From: an uncultured Acetobacteraceae bacterium
Lineage (GTDB): Bacteria; Pseudomonadota; Alphaproteobacteria; Acetobacterales; Acetobacteraceae
Length of the DNA: 64,000 nucleotides
Direction of reading: 5' to 3'
Assembly (NCBI GenBank): GCA_903907955.1
Contig: CAIVPZ010000032.1
Span: 62,001 to 126,000, forward strand
Shown here: positions 44,887 through 54,750 of the stretch, piece after piece
Layout: each line of letters opens with the position of its first letter
Numbering within the stretch: the first letter of the stretch is position 1
Program-made: the position numbers and the translations under genes
Notes under the pieces: model-generated
The model's input: the letters and a program-made list of their open reading frames with translations, nothing else
Databases searched by the model: none
What the model was told of the DNA's origin: nothing

Positions 44887-45552
44887 ATGATCACCGTTCA
44901 TCATCTCAACGATTCCCGCTCCCAGCGCATCCTCTGGCTGCTCGAGGAGCTCGGGGTGGACTACGCGGTGGAAAAGTACCAGCGCGATCCTGTCACCTGG
45001 CGCGCACCGGCCGGGCTGCGCGCGCTGCATCCGCTCGGCAAGCTGCCGGTGATCATCGATGGCGACCTGACGCTGGCGGAATCCGGGGCGATCATCGAAT
45101 ACATCCTGGAGCGTTACGGCCAGGGCCGGCTGGTGCCGCCGGCCGGCACGCCGGAGCGGCTGCGCTATCTGTACTGGCTGCACTACGCCGAGGGCTCGGC
45201 GATGACGCCGCTGCTCATCAAGCTGATTTTCGACCGGATCGAGACCGGCCCGGCGCCCTTCCTGCTGCGCCCGGTGGTGCGCGGACTGGCCCGCAGCGCG
45301 AACCGTGCATTCGCCCAGCCCGAGATCGAACGCCATCTCGACTTCCTGGAGGCGGAACTCGGCCGCAGTACCTGGTTTGCCGGCGAGGCGCTGACCGGGG
45401 CCGATATCCTGCTCAGCTTCCCGGCGCAGATCGCCGCGGCCCATGCCGGGCTTGATGCGCGCCGGCCGCGCCTGACCGGATTCCTGCAACGGGTGGCCGC
45501 GCGGCCGGCCTGGCAGCGCGCGCTGGAGCGCGGCGGCCCCTACCAGTTCTGA
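44887..45552 (+). CDS. Glutathione S-transferase family protein
   Basis: 221 residues. The N-terminal thioredoxin-fold domain begins 'ITVHHLNDSRSQRILWLLEE' (catalytic Ser in the SRSQR segment) and holds 'GKLPVIIDGDLTLAESGAII', the glutathione-binding cis-Pro and Glu-Ser. The C-terminal helical domain has 'TGADILLSFPAQIAAAH'. The substrate is unknown. Cytosolic. Confidence 0.93.
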   Translation: MITVHHLNDSRSQRILWLLEELGVDYAVEKYQRDPVTWRAPAGLRALHPLGKLPVIIDGDLTLAESGAIIEYILERYGQGRLVPPAGTPERLRYLYWLHYAEGSAMTPLLIKLIFDRIETGPAPFLLRPVVRGLARSANRAFAQPEIERHLDFLEAELGRSTWFAGEALTGADILLSFPAQIAAAHAGLDARRPRLTGFLQRVAARPAWQRALERGGPYQF

Positions 45553-45755
45553 CCGGCCGGGGGGCTTGCGGACCGTGCAGGCAGGAGTCCGCGTGGTTGC
45601 GAAACCGTCGGTTTCGGGATAGGCATAGGCTGGGCAGCACCCCACCGCGACGGTTCGGACCGGTCCGGGTTGCGTCGGTGTCGGGGTTTTCCGCCAGACT
45701 GCGCCCGCCTGCCGGCGCCCTTACATGCGGCGCGCCGGCCGGGCCAAAGGAAGTG

Positions 45756-46220
45756 ATGCCAGGGATGCAGCCTTCCGGTCAGACGGCAAAGCCGGTTGTC
45801 AGCGGGTTGGACAGCGCGGGGGACACCGTCGGCAGACCGCTGGTGCTGGTGCTTGATGACCGCACGGACGTCGCCACCACCCTCGCCGCTATGTGCCGGG
45901 CCATCGGGTTCCGCGCCGAGGCCGCCAGCGACGGCCGGCCGGTCCGCGTGCTGCTGGAGCGCTTCCACCCGGATTGCCTGATCGTCGACATCATGATGCC
46001 GGACGAGGACGGCTTCGAGGCGCTGAAGGAGGTGGCGACCTTCGATTCCCGCATCGGCGTGCTGCTGGTGACCGGACACGGCGATACCTGGCTGCGCATG
46101 GGCCTGACGCTCGGACGGGCGCAGGGGCTGCAACTTGTGCAGGCTGCCGCCAAGCCGGTGCGCGCCGACGATATCCGCCGGTTCCTCGCCGCCGTGACGG
46201 CCCATCGCGCCGCCGGCTGA
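45756..46220 (+). CDS. Single-domain response regulator
   Basis: 154 residues, one REC domain after a 27-residue linker. Acidic pocket D34-D35 in 'VLVLDDRTDVA', phosphoacceptor D78 in 'CLIVDIMMPDEDGFEAL', Thr in 'LLVTGHGD' and Lys in 'QAAAKPVRADDI' are all present. The ATG was chosen for AAAGGA upstream. It ends at the TGA that repeat A6 supplies, and a hybrid histidine kinase starts 12 bp later, so the two form a signalling unit. No DNA-binding domain. Confidence 0.88.
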   Translation: MPGMQPSGQTAKPVVSGLDSAGDTVGRPLVLVLDDRTDVATTLAAMCRAIGFRAEAASDGRPVRVLLERFHPDCLIVDIMMPDEDGFEALKEVATFDSRIGVLLVTGHGDTWLRMGLTLGRAQGLQLVQAAAKPVRADDIRRFLAAVTAHRAAG

Positions 46221-46300
46221 AAGCTTTGTGCATGGATGCCCGCGACGCGCCGGTCTTGCCGGAAACGCGCAAGCATATCAGCGGGCGTTCCATCCAAGGC
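46219..46300 (+). repeat. Family A palindromic repeat, copy A6 (right end missing)
   Basis: Matches the left two-thirds of the family: TGAAAGCTTTGTGCATGGATG through ATATCAGCGGGCGTTCCATCC. It forms the response-regulator stop codon and encodes the first 22 codons of the histidine kinase. The outer right arm is absent, so only the inner hairpin can form. Confidence 0.82.
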
Positions 46301-48358
46301 CGCTTGCCGGATTATGTCCGCGTCGTCGCCACGCTGCTGCTGTTCGCGGCCGGGATCGCCGGGCAGCCGGCGGTCGCGGTGCCACGCAGCCAGGTGGAGG
46401 GGCCGGCGGTCGGGTGGCCGGGCAGCACGGAAAGCCTGGTCCTGCTGGCCGGGGTGGCGGCGGTGCTGGGGGGCGGCTGGCTGCGCACCAGCCGACGCAG
46501 CCGGCGGCGGCTGGTGGCCGAACTGCGCCACATCGACCGGCAGGCCCGGCTGCTGACCGCCTGGGAGCAATTGTCGCGGCTGCGCGACCCGGGCGAGATC
46601 ATTGCCCGTGCCGGGGCGATCGGGCGGACGCTGCTGCCCTGCGCGCGCGTCGAGGTGACGCTGGACGTGCCGGCGGTGCCGGACGAAATCGTCCTGCGGG
46701 GCGCCGGCGGCGCGCGGCTGGGGCGGATCAGCGTTACCCGTGCCGACGGTGCCGAACCGACCGGGCAGGAGACCGTGCTGCTGGAGCAGTTTGCCGGTGC
46801 CGTGGCCGCGGCGCTGGAGGGGGCGGCGCTGCTGGCCGATGCGAAACGCGCCGAGGCGGAGCACGCGCTGATCGAGGCGAGCGTCCCGGACGGCATTTTC
46901 GTGGTCGATCGCAACTGGCGCGTCCGGTCCGCCAATGCCGCCGCCGCAAGCTGCCTGCATTGCCAGCGCGCCGACATGCTGGGCGCCGATCTGTGGACGC
47001 TGCTGCCCGGGCTGCGCGAGGGCGACATCGGCGAGCGGCTGGAGGCGGCCTGCGGCCAGGGCCGCGACGCCGCGTTCACCGGCTTCTGCCCGCGGCTGAA
47101 CGCCTGGTTCGAGGTCCGCGCCAGTCCTTTCGCCGGCGGGCTTATCGTGTCCTTCCGCGACGTGACCATCCAGTGGGAGACGGAAGAGCGTCTGCGCCAT
47201 GTGCAGAAGCTGGAGGCGATCGGTCAGTTGACCGGCGGCGTCGCGCATGACGTGAACAACCTGCTGACGGTGGTCCTGGGCAACCTGGAACTGCTGGCGA
47301 TGCGCGCCGAGGACCGGCTGGCCGGCATCGCCGAGTCCGAGGCGGACGGGCGGTTCGATGTGACGCTGGCCGAGGCGGGCGTGCGCGCCGGCGACAGCGC
47401 CAGCCAGCTCATGCACCGGCTGCTCGCCTTTTCGCGCCGCCAGCCGGTGGCGCCGCAGGTGGTGGCGGTGGGCGATCTGCTGCGCAGCCTGCAGCCGCTG
47501 ATGCGGCGCACGATGAGCGAGCAGGTCAGCCTGCGCATGCACTGGCCGGCCGGGCTGTGGCACACGCTGGTTGACCAGGCCGAACTGGAGAGTGCGATCC
47601 TCAACCTGTCGCTCAATGCGCAGGACGCCATGCCGGGCGGCGGCACGCTGACCATCGAGGCGAGCAATGTCGTGGTCGATCGTGTGTATGCCGCGGGGGT
47701 CGGGCTGGACCGCACCGGCGACACCATCATGATCTCGGTGGCCGATACCGGCACCGGCATGCCGAAGGAGGTGATGGCACGGGCTTTCGAACCGTTCTTC
47801 ACCACCAAGGCGCCGGGCAAGGGCACCGGGCTTGGCCTGTCGATGGTCTGCGGCTTCGTGCGCCAGTCCGGCGGCCAGGTGCTGATCGACAGCGAGCCTG
47901 GCCAGGGCACCGTGGTGCGCATCTACCTGCCACGCGCGCTGCCGCCGGCGCCGGTGGTGCCGGCGTTGGCGCGGGCCGGGGTGGCGGGGGGCAGCGAGAG
48001 CATCCTGCTGGTCGAGGACAACGATCTGGTGCGCGCCCATACCGAGACGATGCTGCGCGGCCTCGGCTATCAGGTGGCGGCGGTGTCCGACGGTCCCGCG
48101 GCGCTGCGGGGGCTGGCCGAGGGTCTGCATCCGGACCTGCTGCTGACCGATGTGATTCTGCCCGGCGGCATGACCGGCCGGGACGTGGCGGAGGCGGCGC
48201 AGGGCCGCGTGGCGGGGCTGCGGGTGTTGTTCATTTCCGGCTATTCCGGCGATGTGCTGATGGAGAACGGCCGGCTGCCGCCGGGGGTGGACCTGCTGGC
48301 CAAGCCGTTCCGGCGCAGCGACCTGGCGGCAAGGGTAAGGGCGCAGCTCGACGCTTAA
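46232..48358 (+). CDS. Hybrid sensor histidine kinase (PAS-HisKA-HATPase-REC)
   Basis: 708 residues. Two TM segments at about 28-50 and 65-87, a GAF-like region about 110-200 and a PAS domain about 205-312 ('LIEASVPDGIFVVDRNWRVR') come first. The phosphorylated H339 lies in 'GQLTGGVAHDVNNLLTVVLG'. The ATPase domain has 'NAQDAMPGGG', 'DTGTGMP' and 'GTGLGLSMVCGFVRQSGGQV'. A C-terminal receiver has 'LLVEDNDLVR', 'LLLTDVILPGGMTG' and 'LLAKPFRRSD'. The first 22 residues come from repeat A6; a TTG at 46304, behind CCAAGG, would avoid them. Confidence 0.9.
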   Translation: MDARDAPVLPETRKHISGRSIQGRLPDYVRVVATLLLFAAGIAGQPAVAVPRSQVEGPAVGWPGSTESLVLLAGVAAVLGGGWLRTSRRSRRRLVAELRHIDRQARLLTAWEQLSRLRDPGEIIARAGAIGRTLLPCARVEVTLDVPAVPDEIVLRGAGGARLGRISVTRADGAEPTGQETVLLEQFAGAVAAALEGAALLADAKRAEAEHALIEASVPDGIFVVDRNWRVRSANAAAASCLHCQRADMLGADLWTLLPGLREGDIGERLEAACGQGRDAAFTGFCPRLNAWFEVRASPFAGGLIVSFRDVTIQWETEERLRHVQKLEAIGQLTGGVAHDVNNLLTVVLGNLELLAMRAEDRLAGIAESEADGRFDVTLAEAGVRAGDSASQLMHRLLAFSRRQPVAPQVVAVGDLLRSLQPLMRRTMSEQVSLRMHWPAGLWHTLVDQAELESAILNLSLNAQDAMPGGGTLTIEASNVVVDRVYAAGVGLDRTGDTIMISVADTGTGMPKEVMARAFEPFFTTKAPGKGTGLGLSMVCGFVRQSGGQVLIDSEPGQGTVVRIYLPRALPPAPVVPALARAGVAGGSESILLVEDNDLVRAHTETMLRGLGYQVAAVSDGPAALRGLAEGLHPDLLLTDVILPGGMTGRDVAEAAQGRVAGLRVLFISGYSGDVLMENGRLPPGVDLLAKPFRRSDLAARVRAQLDA

Positions 48359-48360
48359 GT

Positions 48361-48420
48361 AACGGGGTCAAGGGGGCCACTGCCCCCTTGCGGGTCCAGG
48401 GCGGCGCCCTGGCCTTCCTT
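48361..48420 (+). repeat. Family B double-hairpin repeat, copy B7
   Basis: Immediately after the histidine kinase stop. AAGGGGGCcactGCCCCCTT and CCAGGGCGGCGCCCTGG, both stems perfect. Confidence 0.9.
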
Positions 48421-48488
48421 ACTTCCCGTTCGTGTCGCCAGGCGCTAATCAATGGCGCAAAGGTCAAGACAGCCCGGGAGCAACGGCC

Positions 48489-50173
<1,685 letters not shown>

Positions 50174-50177
<4 letters not shown>

Positions 50178-50836
50178 CGCGGTTGGCCGTTGCGGCGGTG
50201 GTGTTCGACCTCGACGGCACCCTGATCGACAGCGAAAGCATCTACCGCGCCGCGCTGGTGCAGGCGCTGGAAGCGGTCGGGCTGGCAGCCGACGAGGCGT
50301 TCGTGCACGGCCTCGCCGGGCTGGCCGGGGCGGCGGTGAATGCGCGCATCCTGGCCCGGTTCGGCGCCGATTTTCCCGCGGTGGCGTTCCGCCGCGCCTA
50401 TTTGGCGCGGCGCGATGCGCTGGTGGGGGCGGGGGTTCCGCTCAAGCCGGGGGCGGCGGCGGCGGTGCGGTTCGTGGCCGGGCGCGGCATCCGGCTGGCG
50501 CTGGCGACCTCGGCGCTGCGGGAAACCGCGGTGGCGCATCTGGCCCGGCTGGAACTGCTGGCCTATTTCGACGTGCTGGCGGTGCGCGAGGATGTGGAAA
50601 GAACAAAACCGTTTCCGGATGTGTTCCTGACCGCCGCCCGGCGGCTTGGCGTGCCGCCGGCGGCGTGCCTGGCGGTGGAGGATTCGCATGCCGGCGTGCA
50701 GGCGGCGCTGGCGGCCGGGATGATGACGGTGATGGTGCCGGACGTGGCGCCGCCGACGCCGGAGATGCGGGCGCGCTGCGTGGCGGTGCCGGCGAGCCTG
50801 CACGAGTTGCCCGGGCTGTTGGGCGGGGCGGCGTAG
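50174..50836 (+). CDS. HAD-superfamily phosphatase (phosphoglycolate phosphatase/beta-phosphoglucomutase-like)
   Basis: 220 residues from a GTG that overlaps the ligase stop. Motif I '[20 protein letters not shown]', motif II Thr/Ser in 'LALATSALR', motif III Lys in '[20 protein letters not shown]' and motif IV '[19 protein letters not shown]' are intact. The small alpha-helical cap is of the phosphoglucomutase-like type. The substrate is unknown; coupling to an acyl-CoA ligase does not suggest one. Confidence 0.92.
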
Positions 50837-50874
50837 GCGCGCGGCTGGCTGTGCGGCCGTGTTGCCAGCCTGCG

Positions 50875-51046
50875 GGCGGATAAGCGAAGCGCCATCCGCC
50901 GTCGCAACTGGCGCTTTCCTCTCAGTCGGCAACGAGTTACAGGAAGTATGTAGAGCGGCGGCGACACGCTGCCGCATCGTGGCTGATCAAGAAATGCCCG
51001 TGCAAACAAGAACTTGCGTTGGCGGATGGCGCTACGCTTATCCGCC
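50875..51046. repeat. Inverted pair of a 26-bp REP-like repeat
   Basis: GGCGGATAAGCGAAGCGCCA(TCCGCC) at 50875-50900 and its reverse complement with one change at 51021-51046, separated by 120 bp. Each copy is itself partly palindromic. The layout is that of a BIME-like REP pair or a small MITE. No gene is recognised between 50837 and 51251. Confidence 0.8.
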
Positions 51047-51251
51047 CTACGCTTGCTATTTTTGCTGAGTAGATACGACAGTCTCTGCAGCGCACTGATG
51101 TGAGGCGACGCTGGCCGGTGCGGAAATCTTGAGTTCCGAACCGCCCCTGCACCCGTTCCCCACCCGAAGCTTCCCTTTGCCAAGGTGACGGGCCGCCGCA
51201 CACCCCGCCACATCGTCGCCCTCGACAGGTGCGGTTCATGGCAACGATGTA

Positions 51252-52382
51252 CTAGATATAGTGCTCGGCCAGCGGAAAAAACCCGTTAAAGCGCTGGCTG
51301 GCATAGGTGGTCACGTAGGCGCCGGTGGCCAGCACCTCCACCCGGTCGCCGCAGGCCAGCGCCAGCGGCAGGCGGTAGTTGCTGCGTTCATACAGGATGT
51401 CGGCGCCGTCGCAGGTCGGGCCGGCGATCGCCACCGGGCCGCTGGCACCGCCGTCATGCGGCGTGGTGATGCGGTAGCGGATGGCCTCGCCCTCGGTCTC
51501 GGCCAGGCCGCCGAAGCGGCCGATGTCCAGATACACCCAGCGCACCGGGGCGGCCGGGTCGCGGCGGCTGACCAGCACCACTTCGGCGCTGACCACGCCG
51601 GCATCGGCGACGATGAAGCGGCCCGGCTCGACCAGCATGTCGGGCAGCGCATTGCCGAAATGCGCGGTCATGGCGTGCATGATGGCGCGGGCGAAATCGT
51701 CGATGTCCGGCACCGCGTCGCGGTACGGCACCGGGAAGCCGCCGCCGAGGTTGACCATGCGCAGGTTCATCCCGGCCTCGCGCAGATCGGTGAACAGCAT
51801 GGCCACCCGGCCGATCGCCGCCGCGTGGCTGGCGGTGCTGGTCTGCTGGCTGCCGACATGGAAGGACAGCCCGTACGGGTCGAGCCCAAGTTCGCCGGCG
51901 CGCAGCATCAGGGCGCGGGCGCCCTCGAGGGTGGTGCCGAACTTGCGGGAAAGCGGCCAGTCCGCGCCGGCGTTCTCCACCAGGATGCGGCAATACACCC
52001 GGCTGCCTGGCGCGTGGCGCGCCAGTTTGTCCAGTTCCTCGGTGCAGTCGAAGGCGAACATGTCCACCCCGGCGGCGTGGGCGCGGCGGATGGCCGATAC
52101 CTTCTTGATGGTATTGCCATAGCTGATCGATTCCGGCCGTGCCCCGGCATCCAGGCAGGCGGTGATTTCCTCCATGCTGGCGGCGTCGAAACGGCTGCCG
52201 AGCCGCACCAGGCGCTCCAGCACCGGCGGTGCCGGATTGGCCTTCACGGCATAATAGATCTGCGCCAGCGGCAATGCCGCCCGCAACGCGGCGAAGTTGC
52301 GCTCCACGCGGTCGACGTCGAGCACCAGACACGGCGTCGCCGGCTGCTGCTCAGCAAGGAATCGGGCGACTTTCGGAGTCAT
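51252..52382 (-). CDS. Type III PLP-dependent ornithine/lysine/diaminopimelate-family decarboxylase
   Basis: 376 residues, alanine racemase-like fold. The PLP lysine is in 'IYYAVKANPAPPVLERL'. 'SRFDAASMEEITACLDAG', 'RFGTTLEGARAL'-like substrate-side residues, 'LSFHVGSQQ', 'VNLGGGFPVPY', 'EPGRFIVADAGV' and the partner-subunit 'GPTCDGADILYE' are all typical of eukaryotic-like ODCs of alphaproteobacteria. It would make putrescine (or cadaverine) and act as a dimer in the cytosol. It is monocistronic. Confidence 0.9.
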   Translation of the reverse strand: MTPKVARFLAEQQPATPCLVLDVDRVERNFAALRAALPLAQIYYAVKANPAPPVLERLVRLGSRFDAASMEEITACLDAGARPESISYGNTIKKVSAIRRAHAAGVDMFAFDCTEELDKLARHAPGSRVYCRILVENAGADWPLSRKFGTTLEGARALMLRAGELGLDPYGLSFHVGSQQTSTASHAAAIGRVAMLFTDLREAGMNLRMVNLGGGFPVPYRDAVPDIDDFARAIMHAMTAHFGNALPDMLVEPGRFIVADAGVVSAEVVLVSRRDPAAPVRWVYLDIGRFGGLAETEGEAIRYRITTPHDGGASGPVAIAGPTCDGADILYERSNYRLPLALACGDRVEVLATGAYVTTYASQRFNGFFPLAEHYI

Positions 52383-52659
52383 CGCGCCGGGCCTCCCCTC
52401 TGATGAAGCGCCCCCCTGTCACGACGAGGGGCGTAGATTGCGAAACGGTCGAACGAACCAGCGGAATTAGGGCGGGAGCCGACCCGGTTGCCCGGATGCG
52501 GAACCCGATGCCAGAACGCTTGACGTCGTTGCGTAACCCGAGGGCCAGAGGCACGTGCGTTGCTGCGTGGGGCGGCAATTAGGACCGCCGTCGCCCCCGT
52601 GCAAGCGGCTTTTGTATGACGGTTCCGGAGCAGCTACAGCGGCGGCGGCAGCGGCGCTG

Positions 52660-53454
52660 TCAGCGGATCAGCCCGGTCAGCGGGCTGGACGGCTCGGCGC
52701 CCATGCGGCGTGGCATGCGCCCGGCCAGATGCGCCAGCCGCCCGGCCTGGACCGCGTGTTTCATCGCCCGTGCCATCCGCACCGGGTCGTTCGCATGCGC
52801 GATCGCCGAGTTCAGCAGCACCGCGGTGCAGCCGATTTCCATGGCGATGGCGGCATCCGAAGCGGTGCCGACGCCGGCATCCACCAGCAGCGGCACCCCG
52901 GCCTGCGCGATCATGATCGACAGCATGGCCGGGTTCTGCACCCCAAGCCCCGAGCCGATCGGCGCACCGAGCGGCATGATCGCCACGCAGCCCATCTCCT
53001 CGAGTCGGCGCGCCGCCAGCGGGTCGTCGGCGCAGTAGACCATCACCTCGAAGCCGTCGCGGATCAGCGCTTCCGCGGCTTCGAAGGTGGCCGGCATGTC
53101 CGGATACAGGGTGGGGGGCGGGCCGAGCACCTCCAGCTTCACCAGGTTCCAGCCGCCGGCCTCGCGCGCCAGCCGCAGGGTGCGCACCGCGTCCCTGGCG
53201 GTGTGGCAGCCGGCGGTGTTGGGAAGGTAGGTGTATTTCTTCGGATCGACGAAATCCTGCAGCATCGGCGCCTGCGGGTCGGACAGGTTCACCCGCCGCA
53301 CCGCGACCGTGACCATCTCGGCACCGGAGGCCTCGATCGCCGCCGCGGTTTCCGCCAGGTCCTTGTACTTGCCGGTGCCGACGACCAGCCGCGAGCGGAA
53401 GCGCCGCCCGGCGACGGTCCAGCAATCCTCGTCCGCCTGGGTGATGCCGTCCAT
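52660..53454 (-). CDS. thiG: Thiazole synthase
   Basis: 264 residues, TIM barrel. It forms the thiazole phosphate of thiamine from DXP, dehydroglycine and ThiS thiocarboxylate. The Schiff-base Lys is in '[20 protein letters not shown]', with '[20 protein letters not shown]', '[15 protein letters not shown]' and '[20 protein letters not shown]'. It follows thiS by 3 bp. No TPP riboswitch was found upstream. Confidence 0.96.
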   Translation of the reverse strand: MDGITQADEDCWTVAGRRFRSRLVVGTGKYKDLAETAAAIEASGAEMVTVAVRRVNLSDPQAPMLQDFVDPKKYTYLPNTAGCHTARDAVRTLRLAREAGGWNLVKLEVLGPPPTLYPDMPATFEAAEALIRDGFEVMVYCADDPLAARRLEEMGCVAIMPLGAPIGSGLGVQNPAMLSIMIAQAGVPLLVDAGVGTASDAAIAMEIGCTAVLLNSAIAHANDPVRMARAMKHAVQAGRLAHLAGRMPRRMGAEPSSPLTGLIR

Positions 53455-53457
53455 GGA

Positions 53458-53670
53458 TCAGCCTCCGCCGATGAAGTGCACGATTTCCAGCGAGTCGCCG
53501 GCGGCGAGCCAGGTCCCGGCATAGGCCGAGCGCGGCACGATCTGCTCACGGCATTCCACCGCGACCTTGCGGGTATCGAGCCCGATCGCCGCCAGCAACC
53601 CCGCCACCGTCATCGGTCCGTCGAGCAAGCGGGGCTCGCCGTTCACCGTGATTGTCACCTGTTCCGTCAT
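53458..53670 (-). CDS. thiS: Thiamine sulfur carrier protein ThiS
   Basis: 70 residues, ubiquitin-like. The C-terminal 'LEIVHFIGGG' ends in Gly-Gly, the site of adenylation and thiocarboxylation. 'TITVNGEPRLLDGPMTVAGL' is the usual start. The ATG at 53670 follows the family; longer frames are not supported. It is followed by thiG 3 bp away. Confidence 0.93.
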   Translation of the reverse strand: MTEQVTITVNGEPRLLDGPMTVAGLLAAIGLDTRKVAVECREQIVPRSAYAGTWLAAGDSLEIVHFIGGG

Positions 53671-54115
53671 GCCCCGAGTATGGGGTTTGCGGCGGCGGCG
53701 AACAAGCAACCCTCCTGCTGCCGGGGCCTGGCCGCGGCCGGAAGCGGCGGCGCTCGGGATTTGCGCCTGATCTCGCGAACCCGTCATGGCCGGGAACTCA
53801 AGTTTGCGTGTTGAATAACCGGCCATCGAGTAAACGGATTCCCAGTAACGCATTGTATGTGGCGTGTTGTGCCGCCCGGGCTGGCGATTGCACAATGTCC
53901 GACCGACACACGTGCACGGTGGAAAATCGCGGACTCGATGAATAGAGTACTGGTGCCCTTGGTCTATGCAGGGGTAACAAGCAAAATGGGGGACCAGAAT
54001 GAATCCTGCAAACAAGATCGATGACGCCATCGGACCTCAAGGCCGGGCTTTCCTGCAACGCAGGCTCTGGCCGGGCACCGGCCTGCACTGGAGCGGCACG
54101 TGGCGGGGGGACAAT
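53671..54115. other. Intergenic region upstream of thiS and of the small secreted protein
   Basis: Divergent spacer with a mixed composition and an AT-richer core about 53800-53990. An ATG at 53999 behind GGGGGA opens the frame of the next gene 39 codons early, but that part lacks a family match and precedes a signal peptide. No riboswitch is evident. Confidence 0.4.
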
Positions 54116-54397
54116 ATGCGCAGGGTGTTCATCGCTTCGGCGACCCTGTTGGGTTTCGCCGCGGTTACCGCTTCCGCGCTGGCCGCCGGCAACTATACTG
54201 TCATGAATCAGGGGTCCGCCATGCGTGCCCCGCCCGACAACAGCGGGGGGATGGCGCCCGGTGCCGTGATCAATGCGCCGCCCGGTGTTGACCCGATGAT
54301 CTGGCAGGCCATTACCACCGGCAGGACGTCGGCATATGGCCTTCCTCCGCAATACTGGCAGGAGATCGTCGGCGGGAGTGGTGGCGGCGGATCGTGA
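54116..54397 (+). CDS. Small secreted protein of unknown function
   Basis: 93 residues beginning with a signal peptide (MRRVFIASATLLGFAAVTASALAAG); GGGGGGA lies upstream. The mature 68 residues ('NYTVMNQGSAMRAPPDNSGG', 'NAPPGVDPMIWQAITTGRTS', 'PPQYWQEIVGGSGGGGS') are Gly/Pro-rich with no cysteines. No family is recognised. An alternative start at 53999 also has a good ribosome site. A terminator-like hairpin lies 135 bp downstream. Confidence 0.55.
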   Translation: MRRVFIASATLLGFAAVTASALAAGNYTVMNQGSAMRAPPDNSGGMAPGAVINAPPGVDPMIWQAITTGRTSAYGLPPQYWQEIVGGSGGGGS

Positions 54398-54532
54398 TGC
54401 GGTGAGAAGGGGGCTGGCGTGACTGCGGACGCGACCCGAACGGCTGGCGGTGCGCTGGCGTGGTTCGTGCCGTGCGGCGTGTCGGGGGATGCGGCGGCCT
54501 GACCCGCGCCGCACATCCTGCCGACATGCGAA

Positions 54533-54556
54533 AGGGCGCCGCGAGGCGCCCTTTCT
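54533..54556 (+). terminator. Intrinsic terminator-like hairpin
   Basis: AAAGGGCGCC-gcga-GGCGCCCTTT: a perfect 10-bp stem with a GNRA (GCGA) tetraloop, downstream of the small secreted protein gene. The following sequence has only a short T stretch, so efficiency may be moderate. The rest of 54398-54750 holds nothing I can assign. Confidence 0.75.
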
Positions 54557-54750
54557 GCGTTCGGGTGATCCGCCGTTGCCCGCGCATCCGCCACCGGTTG
54601 CCGCAGGGAGCTGATGACGCCACCGGCGAATAATCAGGCGGCATCGCATGCTGCCGATGGGGTGAAATCCTTGCCATAGTTCAGGCCGGCCGGTTAGCAT
54701 TGCCGGCAAGCAGGCCGCCGGACCGGAACAATCCGCACAAAGGTGATGCC

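Noticed and set aside
52383-52659. A possible leader peptide or polyamine-responsive RNA before ornithine decarboxylase.
   Set aside because: A short frame at 52351-52578 has no recognised peptide, and I could not fold a known speF-type motif by eye.
53671-53998. A TPP riboswitch upstream of thiS/thiG.
   Set aside because: The CTGAGA and ACCTGATCTGG-type conserved blocks are absent.
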